Shown: positions 1 through 12,152 of the stretch, piece by piece
How the letters are laid out: each line of letters opens with the position of its first letter
Position numbering within the stretch: position 1 is the stretch's first letter
Source: Hemibagrus wyckioides
Lineage: Eukaryota; Chordata; Actinopteri; Siluriformes; Bagridae
Assembly: GCF_019097595.1 (NCBI RefSeq)
Contig: NC_080712.1
Location: forward strand, 20,233,646 to 20,297,645
Direction of reading: 5' to 3'
Length of the DNA: 64,000 bases
The notes under the pieces: generated by a model
Seen by the model: the letters and a program-made list of their open reading frames with translations, nothing else
What the model was told of the DNA's origin: nothing
The model's database searches: none
Translations under genes and position numbers: made by a program

Positions 1-13
1 GGGGAGCTCTCCC

Positions 14-29
14 TTTTTTTTTTTTTTTT
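14..29. repeat. poly-T tract
   Basis: Sixteen consecutive T near the left edge. Confidence 0.9.
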
Positions 30-161
30 GGGCTAAACAGCAGGACGCAAAGCTAGAGAGACTCCCCCCTTGAGAGCTCAGCTTCTCTGAGCTGAGTCTA
101 ACATCCTCAGTGATTTTAGCTCAACTTATCCTCACAAGACTGATCAGGGATACAATCTAAT

Positions 162-181
162 CACACACACACACACACACA
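162..181. repeat. (CA)10 microsatellite
   Basis: Uninterrupted CA dinucleotide tract followed closely by a short GA tract. Confidence 0.95.
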
Positions 182-2312
182 TTAAGAGCGAGAGAGAGGG
201 AAGGAGGAAGGAGCAGAGATCAGTGTAAACACCAGTACTTTTTATCTTCTTATACATCTGGACAAGTAGACAAAGTGCTAAAACGAAATAAATGTGGCCT
301 GACAGCCACTTCAAAGAGTTCAGCCAGGGGCTTACTGCTACTTAAGGCGTAGGAATGTTGTTGCTAAGCATCAGACTACAACCTATCAGGCCCTACAGAA
401 GGGCCTAGTTTCCCTTTAAGAGGCTGAGTGGGAAAGCAAGAGAGCGAGAAAAAAAGGGGAGGGGGGCAAAGGAGAAAGCGAGAAAGAGTGGAAACTCGAC
501 AGTAAGGGGAGGCTGGGGATTCAAGGAGAATTTGTAGCTTAAAGCAATTGTTAGAAGAAACAAGCTTTCTGCTTTGTTTTCTCTTGACACCATTTCGGCT
601 TTTTGTGCTTGCAAAAGACATGTAGAAAAATGTCTTTTGATATGTTTTCTCTTTGGGTCTTTATCAAAAAATATTTTCTGTGGGCATGAAACTTTCCCTG
701 TCTTTCTCGTAAAGCTTGCAGAGTTCTCTGATGATCTGAAGATCAGAGAAAAGCAAACTTATATGAGCATTTGAGTCCAGACCAAATGTTATTTTGACAT
801 CTATTTTCAATAAATTTAGCCTTCATTTGTACACTGAAAAATTGCATCTTGGCTATTGACCCGAATCTGCGGTATGACTCTGAGCAAAATCCATTAAAAA
901 CCACACTCATATTTGCACTAATTCAATCACTTCTTTGAATGTGGAATTTGTGTTTTATTATTTATTTCAAAGCTTACTAAGTTAAAACAACAAACTTGCC
1001 CAAAAAGTAGGACTTGATGAGAGGATGGAACTTGAGTGGTGTTAAGCTCATGCTGGGAGGAGAGACAAGTTTCTCCTTAGCACTGCAGCACTTACTTCAC
1101 TAAGCCAAGCGCACTACCAGGAGTCTAAAATCTGTATCTCAGCTCGGATTTGTAATGTCCTTCAAGTTGTGTGTTAAAAAAAAAGCACAATTTCTTTCTT
1201 TCTTTTTAAAGCTAATGACTAAATAGAATGGTGTCCACCCTTTCGGTATGCTATGGTGGCAGAACTGTGACTGGCACAGAGCGAACATTTAATGATTTAC
1301 CAGTTCTGCTTCAATGAGTTTGTGCAAAGCAAATGGATCATATGATCAGTAATCACAAGCGAAACCGTTTTTGCCTGAAGGCTGGCCCCAACGTTTACCA
1401 GAGCCGCTTCAGTGTTAGCCAAGCAAAGGTTAGGCACAACAGGAAGTTAATCGTCCATATCAACAAGCACTACACTTAACTCGCTTTTTAGGGGTTGAAT
1501 TTTAAAGAGCCAGCTGACCTTTTATTGCTGGGTTCTTCTAGACCGTGCTCGTTTAAACACTGCCTGCATAGGTGTAATAAACGGATGAAAATAACACAGG
1601 CTTGGGGGGGTTTCCAAAGTCAAGATTAGTCCTCTTATTCATTCACTTATATTACTAATATCCAATTCTACCATATAATATATTATTATAATGACTTATA
1701 TATTACTTTGATGTTGTTTATGGCGATCATATCATATCCCATCACCAACTCATAGCATCAGCATTAACAATATTAAATAGGTATGGGAAGTTTTTACCCC
1801 AAACCCTTTAACAAAAGCTGAAGGATTTGCTAATGGCTTGATTTGTCATTCGGGTTAAGTTTTAGCTCTGAGCAACACTGTTACATATTCACCAGTCCTG
1901 CACTCTGCACATGTAGATCACTGATATAAACAAGATAGCAGTCTTCCTTAAGGGCTAAAGTGCCAGCAGAACTTCAAGCTACATTAAGCTTGTCTATATC
2001 AGATACACACTGCACACAGACTAACATGTCATTAAACTAAACTAAGAGTACGGCTGCAGATGATTGACAGAGAACAAATTAGATCTGCATAAAGCTAGCC
2101 AAGAGTGCTTTTAGTAAACTATTGAACACTGACTCACATTCTCAACCATTAAAAAATGTAAGAATGAATTCTTTATCACTTTGACATCAAGTTAAATTCC
2201 TCCCCAAATCCTGTCCTCTTTCTTTTCTCTGCATTTAATACACTCTCTTTCAAAATGTGACACTTTGTGGAGCTTCGTGTTCCTGTTAGGAGCTGCATCT
2301 GATGTCAGAATG

Positions 2313-2315
<3 letters not shown>

Positions 2316-2357
<42 letters not shown>

Positions 2358-2368
2358 CTTTTTTTTTA
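2316..2368. repeat. (TC)n microsatellite with T-rich tail
   Basis: About 18 TC units followed by a T-rich stretch, giving about 50 nt of pure pyrimidine. Confidence 0.95.
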
Positions 2369-4423
2369 AGTTATGCAGGATATTAAATAATTGAAGATTC
2401 TGCGAGCAGGACTGTCACACCGAGTTGTCTAAGATGTTTCCTGTGCAATTAGATACTTTGAGACATTTGAAGAGGACTCACAAAGCAGAGTCACAGAAAG
2501 TGACGTGTGAACTTAAAGGAAATTAGCTCTTCACGCGAGCGATATGTGACGGTTACTTAGCAGTGCTTAGCTCTCAGTGTGCATCTGTGAGGTGCACGAT
2601 TCCTTTTTTATGTTTATTTTATTTATTCTTTTTTTTTTTTCCATCAGAGATCATAGGCAAGATGAAAACTAATTTTGTACAGGTGGTAAAAAATGTGAGG
2701 TGAATAATGAGATCTCCTGATGTGTGCAGAAGAGATATGGGACACAAGCAGACTCACACAGATGCACACATGCTTTAGAAATGTGCTCAGTAGTGACTCT
2801 CCGTTGTTTTGTCCGGCAACACATGTCTGACTGAATGTGATCATGGTATTAAGTGCACACAGACATGGGAAGCTAACTTGCCATAATCAATATTGCGTTT
2901 TTAATATTACAGTGATTTCAGCTGAAGGATGTGACATCTCCAGCTAAAACACTCTTTAATGGTCTTATTTTTCTTCTGGTATCATAGAGATGGATAAACA
3001 GACACACAAACTGATCACACAACATTTATAAAGGGCAACTTCATGAGTACAAAAAACCCCTAAGAGTTCTGACTGTTTCCAGATACTTACAAATTACCCG
3101 CCAACTTGCAGTTATTGGAAATTGCGCCGAGCCGTAGGAATACAGACTGTCACTTTTTATGAGCGTGAGTAATACCACACTCGCCATACTGTTCTTACTC
3201 ATACCAGACAACAGGACAAACAATAGGGGGGGAGAGACAGAGAGAGGCTCCAGTGGGTGTACTGCTTGGGTTTGTGCAGTGTAAAGGGCTGGAAGGGAGA
3301 GATAGCAGTCGGGCCGCTCCTCCCAGCATCCTCCCCTCCCGAGGAGAAGGACTTATGAAGGTGAGCGCCTCGCTGACAGGCACGAGAATAAAGGAGACAA
3401 ACCCCAGATAAAAATTAAATAAAAAGTAGCTGTCTTAAACAGTAATTGCACTCCTTTGCTGAGCAGGCTTTCAGATATATAAACATGATTTACTATCGGC
3501 TCACAACTACAAATCAGGGGGTCCGAGAAACACTTGTGCTATGAAATTGTTTAATCTCATCAAGTTCTGCTTTCACAGCAAGCCATAAATCACAAACTCT
3601 TTGTTATCATAGACCTCCATGAGCGCCTCTCAGGCAGGCAATGGATCGTGGGTATATATAATCTTGACTGCACAAACAGCCGGGTTGTCAGTGGCTGAAA
3701 TACTTTCATATTAGCTGCGCTGCAGCTGCTGGAACACAAGCCTATGATGGATATCTCATTTCCAATGCTCTGCATCTATTTCCAGCAAATTATTACGGCA
3801 TAAATTTCTTGTCAACAGAAACGGCCAATTAATTAAGTTAAAAATGGACTCATGATCACATCTACAAACCAAATAGAAGAGCACGGGCCATTTTACAGTA
3901 AGTGGATTTACCGTTGGGTCAGTTTAATGAATGATTTTAAACTTTGTCATAAACTTCGAGACAGGCCAATATCTACACAGCAGCCCCTGCACGGACTAGG
4001 TGCTGACAGATTTACATAAAGCTTATTTATGTGTGGGGCCTGCAGTTGATGGCTGAGGTAGAAATAAAGTTTACTATTGCCCAGAAGAAGCTGCCAACCT
4101 CGCATTTTCCATCATCAGCGAAATAGGAGATAACTGAATAATACCTCGACTGGTCTTAACACAATATACAAATTTAAGGCTCTATCAAAGTGAATAATTC
4201 ATATCCATACACAGGGCATTTATTTTGCATTGGGTCATTTATCAGAGAGTGAATCCTACGACAAAGACGTGCACGAAGATCTATGTGTGTTTTGACTTCT
4301 TTTGAGATAAATCAAGCAGAACCATTACGCAGGTAGAGGCTCAACTGTGACTAATGACCGAAGAAAAGTACATCTCTCTCACATCTCTGAAAAGAAAGGA
4401 AAATGGTTGCCTGATATCATCAA

Positions 4424-4467
<44 letters not shown>
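4424..4467. repeat. (AAT)n microsatellite
   Basis: About 14 trinucleotide units. The tyrosine- or isoleucine-rich open frames on either strand at 4341-4550 are its shadows. Confidence 0.95.
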
Positions 4468-4469
<2 letters not shown>

Positions 4470-4576
4470 CCAAATGCACTCAGTAGAAGCACTAAAGTTC
4501 ATGTAAGAGGGAAAAAAAATAGCAAAATTAAGGATTAACTGCAAGTACATGTATAATCTACGTTCTTTAACTTATT

Positions 4577-4580
<4 letters not shown>

Positions 4581-4607
<27 letters not shown>
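4581..4607. repeat. (CT)n microsatellite
   Basis: About 13 CT units, then imperfect CCCT units. Confidence 0.95.
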
Positions 4608-4611
<4 letters not shown>

Positions 4612-6080
4612 TCCCTGACACTTTGTACACACCTTTTCAGATAGTACTTCAGATACAAAATACCAAAAAGGATATAAAGAAACCCAGCTGAGGGCTGATC
4701 ACTGTTTACTTAAAGCCAGCAAATGGAGCTGTAACTGTTAATGTTCCCGAATGGCAGCAACCACTTTCAAAGAACACAAAGGTGGACTAAAAAGCAAGCT
4801 TCAAAAACACAACAAGCTAACCATCACTGCTTAGTGTCCCTGTGATAGCAAGCCCTCTCACTGGTCTAAACCTGGCCAGGGCTGGGCCTACATGCCATGC
4901 TTAAAAAGGCTATGTTCCCCTCTGAATAGCCAAGCTTCATTTATTATTTATAATCCTGGCGGTCTGTCCTCTGATTAAGGCAGCAGAAATTTGTTTTACC
5001 GGACTTTGCCTTTAATCTGTCTCTCAGTGAGATAGATTAGCCAGGACTGTGCCAGCACTGAGCTCTCTTTGCTTTGCTCTGTTTCTTTCTAACCGTGACA
5101 TGTCAAGAGCAGACACATCTGTTTCGATGTGGAAGACAACTCTGGTCCACGTCAGCCGTCCTCCATTTTCCCTCCTCCCTTTAACTTTCACTGAGTATTG
5201 TGTCAAACAAATCCTTTCCATGACTGAAATGATAAACCTTCCTTTTAGGAAATAAATAAGAAGCTTCTTTATCATAGGAGACGCTCCATTCTGCTTTTTA
5301 ATGGTGGCACGTTAGCGGTGAATAAGAGAGGGTTTAATAAACTAGGCGGAGGGCCAGTCTCAGGGCTCGCCGTCTCATGAATGTTTTCTGTTTCCCTCTT
5401 GGCCTACTCGCTGGTGCTAAATCATTGGCCGCTGTCAAGGAGCACTAAGCTAGTGTGCGTCATTGGGGAGTGCAGGAAGCACTGGGTATAATTCTGTCCA
5501 TCAGTGTAATTTATTATATTGGTAGCTTTGTAATCATGTGCAATAAGTTATAGGGCCTGACACAATGGAATTTACTTTGAAGGCAAAATTGTTCATCATG
5601 CTTAAAGGTCTGGCCAGATCTTTTCTACTGTATTTACATGGGGAAAAGAACATAGACAAGTGTTTTATTCCCCTATCTAGACACTGACACAATGGCTTTG
5701 TGGACACAGGACTGGAGAGAGAGAGACAACTAAAAACAAGAGAAAGGGTGGAGTGATGTCTGGATGTTTGTGAAGTGTTGGCGGTGTCTGAGGATGTGTC
5801 CGTTGCTATTCAGTGAAAAACAAAGTGGGTGTGCCAGGTTGTGTCCCATGGGAGCTCTTCAAAACTCTATCCTGCTATAAAAACACCAGAACTCTCTGTC
5901 TCTCTGTCTCTGTATAAAAGAGATGAATTAGGTCTGTATCTCAACAACCCAGTTTTATTGTCATGATTTGACTGAAGCAGCGGTGGGAAAACAAGGCCAT
6001 ATGGTATTTTTAAACATTTGTCACAAACACCTTCCACTTTAACAAAATGTTAAGCAAAATCACCTAAAATTAGGTATAGG

Positions 6081-7060
6081 GAAAAAAGAGTCAAAGGTGT
6101 CAATTAGTTTATTAATCATGGCTGTCATTTCCAGAAGCGCAGCGTGCTGTTGGTTTGACCTGACGGAAATGCAGTCTGATTTTCAAGATGGTGCCTACGC
6201 TTTGGCTGTGGATACAATTGTGTTTAGCATAAAAGAAACATGGGGTTGTGAAGCCCTAACAAAGAGCTATATCTCCCTGTGGCCCGCTCAACATGCCACA
6301 TTTGCATATCAAGCCGGTGGGGCTGATATGTAAACGTGTTCCTTCATCAGATGGTGCCGACGTTGAGAGCCATTCAGCTGCCTGTTAGCGGGCTGCATTA
6401 GCGCCAGACAAAAGCAAAGGGCTCTGAAAGAGACATCTCATGTCACAGCCCATGAGAGATAATGAAATCGTTGTACCTCCTTGATCACACACACACACAC
6501 ACAAATTCCTGTACACTTCAGTGAGATAGCCTGCCGTTCATTTGGTTTTCATCTGAATGCCTTTTTTATCTGAGCACTTCAATTTGCAAGCCGTGCTGGA
6601 AGGCAGCGCCTCCTGATATGTTAATTGGGGGGTACTTAAGCACTAAAAGATTAACATAAAACCCTTTAGAAACAAGCTAATAGTTTATGATAATTCATCC
6701 ATGGCCTTTGTCTGTCTATCACCACACTGCCTCCAGCTGTAATTTTATCAAGAGGCTGTAAAATATCATTTAAACAAGTTCACTTACTGATAATTAATAA
6801 CAGAAAGTGTGTTATTCAATTGAACTACTCTGACACCATTAACAATCCAGAAAGTAAAACATAATTAAACCATTCTATTTTATTAACCTATTCATTAAGT
6901 TGTGCAAATGATGACTCGGAAACGCTGTCACAAAGCACAATTAGAGGAGCACTCGAGTCTCTATTTAGGCCGTGTTTGATTAAGCCCTTTCAATTAGACA
7001 GGTAACAACACAATCTGACACGCCTTCACACGGAGCTTATGGAGAAACATCCGCCTATAA
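6081..7060. promoter_or_regulatory. candidate conserved non-coding element(s)
   Basis: Two blocks (6100-6400 and 6560-7050) of complex, repeat-poor sequence. They contain an octamer ATTTGCAT near 6299-6306, several AATTA homeodomain cores (near 6788, 6860, 6940, 6992) and an AP-1-like TGACTC near 6912. A 78-codon open frame at 6097-6333 is present, but I see no protein family in it. Dense, varied motifs in non-coding sequence of this gene neighbourhood suggest an enhancer; conservation is untested. Confidence 0.32.
6486..6503. repeat. (CA)9 microsatellite
   Basis: Short uninterrupted CA tract inside a regulatory-looking stretch. Confidence 0.93.
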
Positions 7061-7428
7061 AACATCCTGCGCATATAGAAAAGATACACAGAAAAGGAAA
7101 ACTTTTTTTTAATTCAAATTTATTACGTCTCGTCCACCTAACTGAATATAACTTCTTTTTTTCACAAAATATTCTACAGTCATTCAATTTGGGATAGAGG
7201 GCTGAAAATCAAGATATCTTATTTATCATTATTATTTATCAAAACAGTTTAACATTATTAATTATAATGAATTAATTAACATATATAATAGATAACAGAT
7301 AACCCGTTCTCTATAAGTAGACTCCTTTGATCGTAGAAAAAAAGAGATAACTAACTAAAACTTATGTAATTTAATAAACTAAAATGAGAGAGGAACCTAG
7401 CTATCAATGTCTTAAATGTGGGTTAAGT

Positions 7429-7546
7429 GAGGGTTAAAGGCCTTGTTCAGGGCCCAGGAGTGGCAGCCTGGTAGACCTGGGATTCAAACTCACAACCTCC
7501 AGATCAGTAGTCCAACACCTTAACCACTAAACTACCACAACCACAT
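7429..7546 (-). mobile_element. tRNA-derived SINE fragment, minus orientation
   Basis: Read on the minus strand, it starts with a tRNA-like head: A box near TAGTTTAGTGG, then a three-base anticodon-like region, then B box GAGTTTGAATCC. It continues into the segment aacaaggcctttaaccctca, which recurs in other copies here. The 3' tail is missing. Same family as the copies at 15553, 19444 and, more distantly, 41645. Confidence 0.75.
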
Positions 7547-7637
7547 GACTTTTGCTTGGTCATAGCCACTCTGTCTGTAAACACAAACTCAACTTCCCAG
7601 AATCATCTGCTACAAGGCTTAGAAGCCATCTGACCAA

Positions 7638-7661
7638 CACACACACACACACACACACACA
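7638..7661. repeat. (CA)12 microsatellite
   Basis: Uninterrupted CA tract about 90 bp right of the SINE fragment at 7429-7546. Confidence 0.95.
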
Positions 7662-8520
7662 TCAAGCGTTCAGTACATACATACATCTCAATCCTGTACT
7701 CATTGCCTAGTATCGCTCCTAACTCATCGCTACTGATATTAGCCTTGATCTCAGAGTGTGTGCTGTCCTGGTTTCTAGGCTAGTCCTTTTATGGTTCTGA
7801 CCTCGACGTTGTGTCTGTTCTTTGGATCGGTCTGCTCTGCCGACAAACTTGCATTTGCATCCGAACCCCTGTCCATTCAAGACTGCATTCTGTATTTATT
7901 ATTTATTATTTGATCACTTGTTCATACCATGCATGTCCGATAGGTTAATAACAAAAATGGGGTTCCACTGGATTTAAAATGAGTATAAATATGTCTTTAA
8001 GAATTGTAGCATTCGAATCCAGTAAAGCTTGTGAAAGTGTCTTATAATGATATGTATGAGGCGATTATACATTTTCCACCTCATAACCCTTCCTAATCTA
8101 ATAGTAACCCAAATTCCCAAGGCACAGTCAGTACAGCAACACTACAGGCTGTCTAAGCACAACCCCATTGCTGTCCAACATCGACTTCAAGTTGTGGTCA
8201 CACTATCAGAGACAGGCGTGACTGTGTCCATCAAAGTGGCCGAGTGGCCCGTCGCCTCATGTACTGAGGCATCTTTATCAGCGTCTCAGTTGGCCTGCAG
8301 CTCAGAGCACGTCTCAGGAGTGTCAGAGAGCAGTGGAGTGGAACTGTGAGACGGGAAATCGGGCCGCAGCAGCCAGACCGTGTATGATCCTCCACTCAAC
8401 CCTCATTGGTATGTTAGTCAGGGGCAGACAGATGCAGCGGGTCTGATCATGGGCATAACGAAGGGCACCACATCGCACCGCGTCACTCCAGAGCAGGTGT
8501 GGCTGTGGCCTGGCAGCTGA

Positions 8521-8538
8521 TCTCTCTCTCTTTCTCTC

Positions 8539-8569
<31 letters not shown>
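8521..8569. repeat. (CT)n microsatellite, interrupted
   Basis: Nearly 50 nt of CT units with a TTT and a G interruption. Confidence 0.95.
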
Positions 8570-8690
8570 ACTGAGAGCATTCAGATGTGTCTGCTTCATG
8601 AATTATTCACTGGGCCTGCTCTTGCAAGTGCTCAAAAAGGCTATTCATTTATCTGGCATACCTGAAGCGTGGCAAAATGATTGGTCTGTG

Positions 8691-8710
8691 GCTGCTGCTG
8701 CTGCTGCTGC
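8691..8710. repeat. (GCT)n trinucleotide repeat
   Basis: Six to seven GCT units followed by an A tract. It gives an alanine run in one frame. Confidence 0.93.
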
Positions 8711-9722
8711 AAAAAATGTTCCTAAACAATTTGCTTCAATTTTCGACAGGAATTATTCTGTTCTTTTCAGGACGAGACAGGCCGTGTGCATAATGATGTT
8801 ATCCTAATGGTGTGACAGTAAGGCTACAGGCCCATGACATTTGCTGAAGAAATGCATCACTAAGCAGCCACTGAACTATGTTTTCACTGGTCCAGGGAAC
8901 ATCTAAACCCACAGCAATCCATCTTCCAGAGGTAATATGCCAGTCACTGACAAATGGATACAACCAATTATTCATTCATTCCTTCTTTCATACTGAGAGA
9001 TAAACAAGGTCTTTACACATCAGTCAAGCGCTGTATAATACTCAAATAAGCAATGAATTTGCAAATAAGGTGGTAAAAACTGCTGGAAATCCCTTTTAAT
9101 ATGATCAAGGTGCCCTGGTCAGAGCCCATCCTCCACCGCTCTAGTCTAGGGTGCTGCTACAGCATGAGGCACAATTAAAGGTAAGGTGAGGTGCAAATGA
9201 AAGGAGCTGGAGTGCTGAGCTCAGAGGCAGTTCCCTGATGGGAGTGTGTTAGAGCGCGTTACGGCTCAAGTGCTGAGATTGAAAACCCAATTCAGACAGG
9301 AGTGGAGTCAGCTCCCACTGCTCACCTCTGAAAGCTAATGAATTGGTTGCAGGCGTGACAGTCGAGTTAGATTACCTTGTATTTTTATCAGAGTGAAGAG
9401 TCCACACTGTCACTGCATTTAGATAATGAAGTACAGCATTACACACTGCCTTTTACTCGGTGTATTCTTCTGCACAGATGAACAAAGTGAATACTGTATA
9501 CATGAACTCAAACATCTGGCTCAATTACATTTTATAGGCAGGTGCTTCTTTATGTAACCCATAAATCCACGTTAGCATTTTATATTGCATAAACAACCCA
9601 GACTTGGTATGTTTCAGATAAAACCTGAATTGCCAAGAAAGATCAGTGGTGCTCTGTTAAGCCAAGACTCTATCAGCACACACCACTTTACATACAGTGA
9701 CATCACATATTCTCCATAAACC

Positions 9723-9820
9723 TATTTATTTATTTATTTATTTATTTATTCATTCATTCATTCATTCATTCATTCATTCATTCATTCATTCATTCATTCA
9801 TTCATTCATTCATTCATTCA
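9723..9820. repeat. compound (ATTT)7(ATTC)17 tetranucleotide array
   Basis: About 28 bp of TATT units switch cleanly to about 70 bp of CATT units by one base change per unit, then meet the dispersed repeat at 9821. Confidence 0.95.
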
Positions 9821-10058
9821 CGTTCACTAAAGCTAGTCAGGGTTAGAACAGATCAGGGCACAGTGCATAGATCCACATTCACACAAATAGGGGCAATTTA
9901 GAGTGGCCAGCCAACCTTATTACATGTTTTGTGGTAGGTGGGAAGAATCCAAAGAACGAGGAGGAAATGCACACGGACATGGGAGAACACGCAAATCCCC
10001 ACATAGACACACACTCAAGCTTAGGATCGAAATGGAGCTAAGAGGAGGCAATGCTACA
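9821..10058 (+). mobile_element. dispersed fish repeat copy 1
   Basis: Diverged copy of a common teleost repeat. Diagnostic segments are cacattcacacaaataggg, ggcaatttagagtggccagc, aggaggaaatgcacacggac, gggagaacacgcaaa and gcttaggatcga. It is joined on its left to the ATTC array 9751-9820, which is commonly the tail of this repeat. A second copy lies at 29168-29403. Confidence 0.65.
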
Positions 10059-10641
10059 GACTTCATTAAGGTCAAAGGTCATATTTTTTAAAACACTTTT
10101 AAGCACTATTTTTTAAATGAAACCTATTTACATTACAAACAAAGCTTAAACACATATTTAGTGCAATGCAAATAGTATAGAATTAACGCATTTTTGCCAA
10201 GTCAGACAAAAGCTTATAATACCAGGGTCACAAATATGTGCTTGGACAAGTATATTTTAAACTAGGATGAAAGTAAAACTTTAAGCAGTGTTTTTTAAAA
10301 GTAAACATTTATTTAGTATGCAAATTTCACTAGAAAGAGCTGCTGATATACCTTTCTGGTCAGCCAGCACATGCATGTGTGGATCTGATATCTGTGGCTA
10401 CAGCACACCTCTAAAATAACACAAAGTAATCCTGGAGCGAGACGCTTTATCTGCTGTGTGAGGCTGTGTCTGTGTGCAGCTGTAGAGAATCCCGAGTCCC
10501 ATCTCTGGACTTTATCTGTCCCACTGCAACATGACAGTTTGTAATATAAAAGCATCTGGAGTCTCTTGTGAAGCACAAGCTTATCTGGACCCAAACATTT
10601 CCCTAGTCCAGACCTCACACTGACACGCTCGCCCTCTCATC

Positions 10642-10644
<3 letters not shown>

Positions 10645-10675
<31 letters not shown>
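10645..10675. repeat. (TC)n microsatellite
   Basis: About 15 TC units followed by T. Confidence 0.95.
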
Positions 10676-10679
<4 letters not shown>

Positions 10680-11369
10680 GCTTGAGTGCACAGTCCTGCT
10701 GCTCTGTGATATAAGCAACAGTTTACATCCACGACAGAACTGAAGAGCTCACAGACAGCTCACCAAAACATGGCTTAGTCACGATGGACGACACCTGTTT
10801 GTCATTTTTCTCGTGAATCTGCATCTGGGAAGGTTACCCTCGGTTCACTGTGACCATGATTTACAATAGACATGGACAGCATGCAGCATTTTTAAAGAGA
10901 GAAATGATTTGAAAGGAAAAATAAGCTAGCCAATGGTCTGACTGATGACAGTGGAAAAAAGATTTCCTGATTAGATATCACAATCACTCAAGACTAGACA
11001 TTTAAATGCTATAAATGTCAGTCAGAAGAGGTGCAGTAATGTTTTGTTAAGCCAACAGAGTAATCCTCTGCCTTCCATCAGATAGAATTGCACTCCCTGA
11101 GATATATCTACTCTCTTTGATGTTAGTATGTCCTGCATGGGGCTAGCCATCAGGAAGGAACATCTAAGATTACTGGTTCTTGTTTTTTCCCCTTGCTTTT
11201 TTGTTGCACAGCTGCTATTGCTGTGCTGGTAGTGGCCTAAAGCCTGCAGAGGGGTTGTTCTGATTCCCTGAGCACAGATCAGGCCTGCTCACATGGCCCG
11301 TGGCTCACTTCAAACACGGGCCAGCGGGGCCAGCAACTCCCCAAGAGCACTAACCTGCTGCTTACGGCT

Positions 11370-11371
<2 letters not shown>

Positions 11372-11445
<74 letters not shown>
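11372..11445. repeat. compound (CT)n(CA)n microsatellite
   Basis: CT tract with one A interruption changing to a CA tract. Open frames on both strands here are shadows. Confidence 0.95.
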
Positions 11446-11540
11446 CACCCAACACCCTCTGTAAAAATAGAAAGAGAGGGTGGGGATTTGACAGAGTGTA
11501 TGATATGGAGTATGAGAGAATGCTCTGGGTTTGTTCAGGA

Positions 11541-11581
11541 GTGTGTGTGTGTGTGTGTGTGTGTAAATATATATATATATT
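11541..11581. repeat. compound (GT)12(AT)n microsatellite
   Basis: GT units followed after two bases by AT units. The AT part could open easily. Confidence 0.95.
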
Positions 11582-12098
11582 ATGTGAGTTTGTGTTCCTC
11601 CTCAGGGTAGCTTGGGGCATGGCATACAGACCTCACAACCTTGAACAGCTAGGGAAAAACTTCTCTGCTGATCCAATCAAATTTTAATGGACTAGGCAGT
11701 ACATTCTGCACTGATGGGATGATGGTGTAGCAAAAAAAAAAAAAATCAGGAGTGAAACATCACTTCACTCCTATAGCACATTAAAGAGAATCATGCACAA
11801 ATCCAGCATCAATTACACAAAGAGGATTCAGGTGTATAATAAGATTTTACATTTATCCTCATCCTAGGTGTGCTGTATTTCACTTAAACACTTAAAAGGG
11901 AGGAAGCTGACAACTTACTCATGAAAAACTCTGATCCACATCAGAATCACATCCACCAAAAAGCTCTGAATTCTTTCTAGCCGACTTGAGGATCAGGGCC
12001 TGTGGATTTTGCAGAGGGCTGGACTGCAAATCGCTCTTTTCTGCTCTCCTCTTGCAGAGGAAAGTGCAATGTCACTAAGGATTACACAGCACATTCAT

Positions 12099-12099
<1 letters not shown>

Positions 12100-12152
<53 letters not shown>
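12100..12152. repeat. compound (CT)n(CA)n microsatellite
   Basis: About 16 CT units changing to about 10 CA units. Confidence 0.95.

Larger units (their letters stand above)
1..3460. other. non-coding stretch
   Basis: AT-rich with poly-T, CA and TC tracts. No exon or mobile element recognised. An exact PBX-MEIS type decamer TGATTGACAG lies at 2061-2070. Confidence 0.6.
3461..5640. other. non-coding stretch with regulatory-looking parts
   Basis: Outside the AAT and CT tracts, 3540-3840 and 5280-5640 are free of simple repeats and carry AATTAATTAA and other homeodomain-type cores among well-mixed sequence. That texture is typical of conserved vertebrate enhancers. Conservation itself cannot be seen here. 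Confidence 0.3.
7547..9722. other. non-coding stretch
   Basis: Holds CA, CT and GCT tracts. ATTTGCAT occurs at about 7853-7860. The open frames at 8047-8807 are chance or microsatellite shadows. Confidence 0.6.

Noticed and set aside
11279..11620. Frames of over 100 codons on both strands
   Set aside because: Translation of CT/CA/GT microsatellites.
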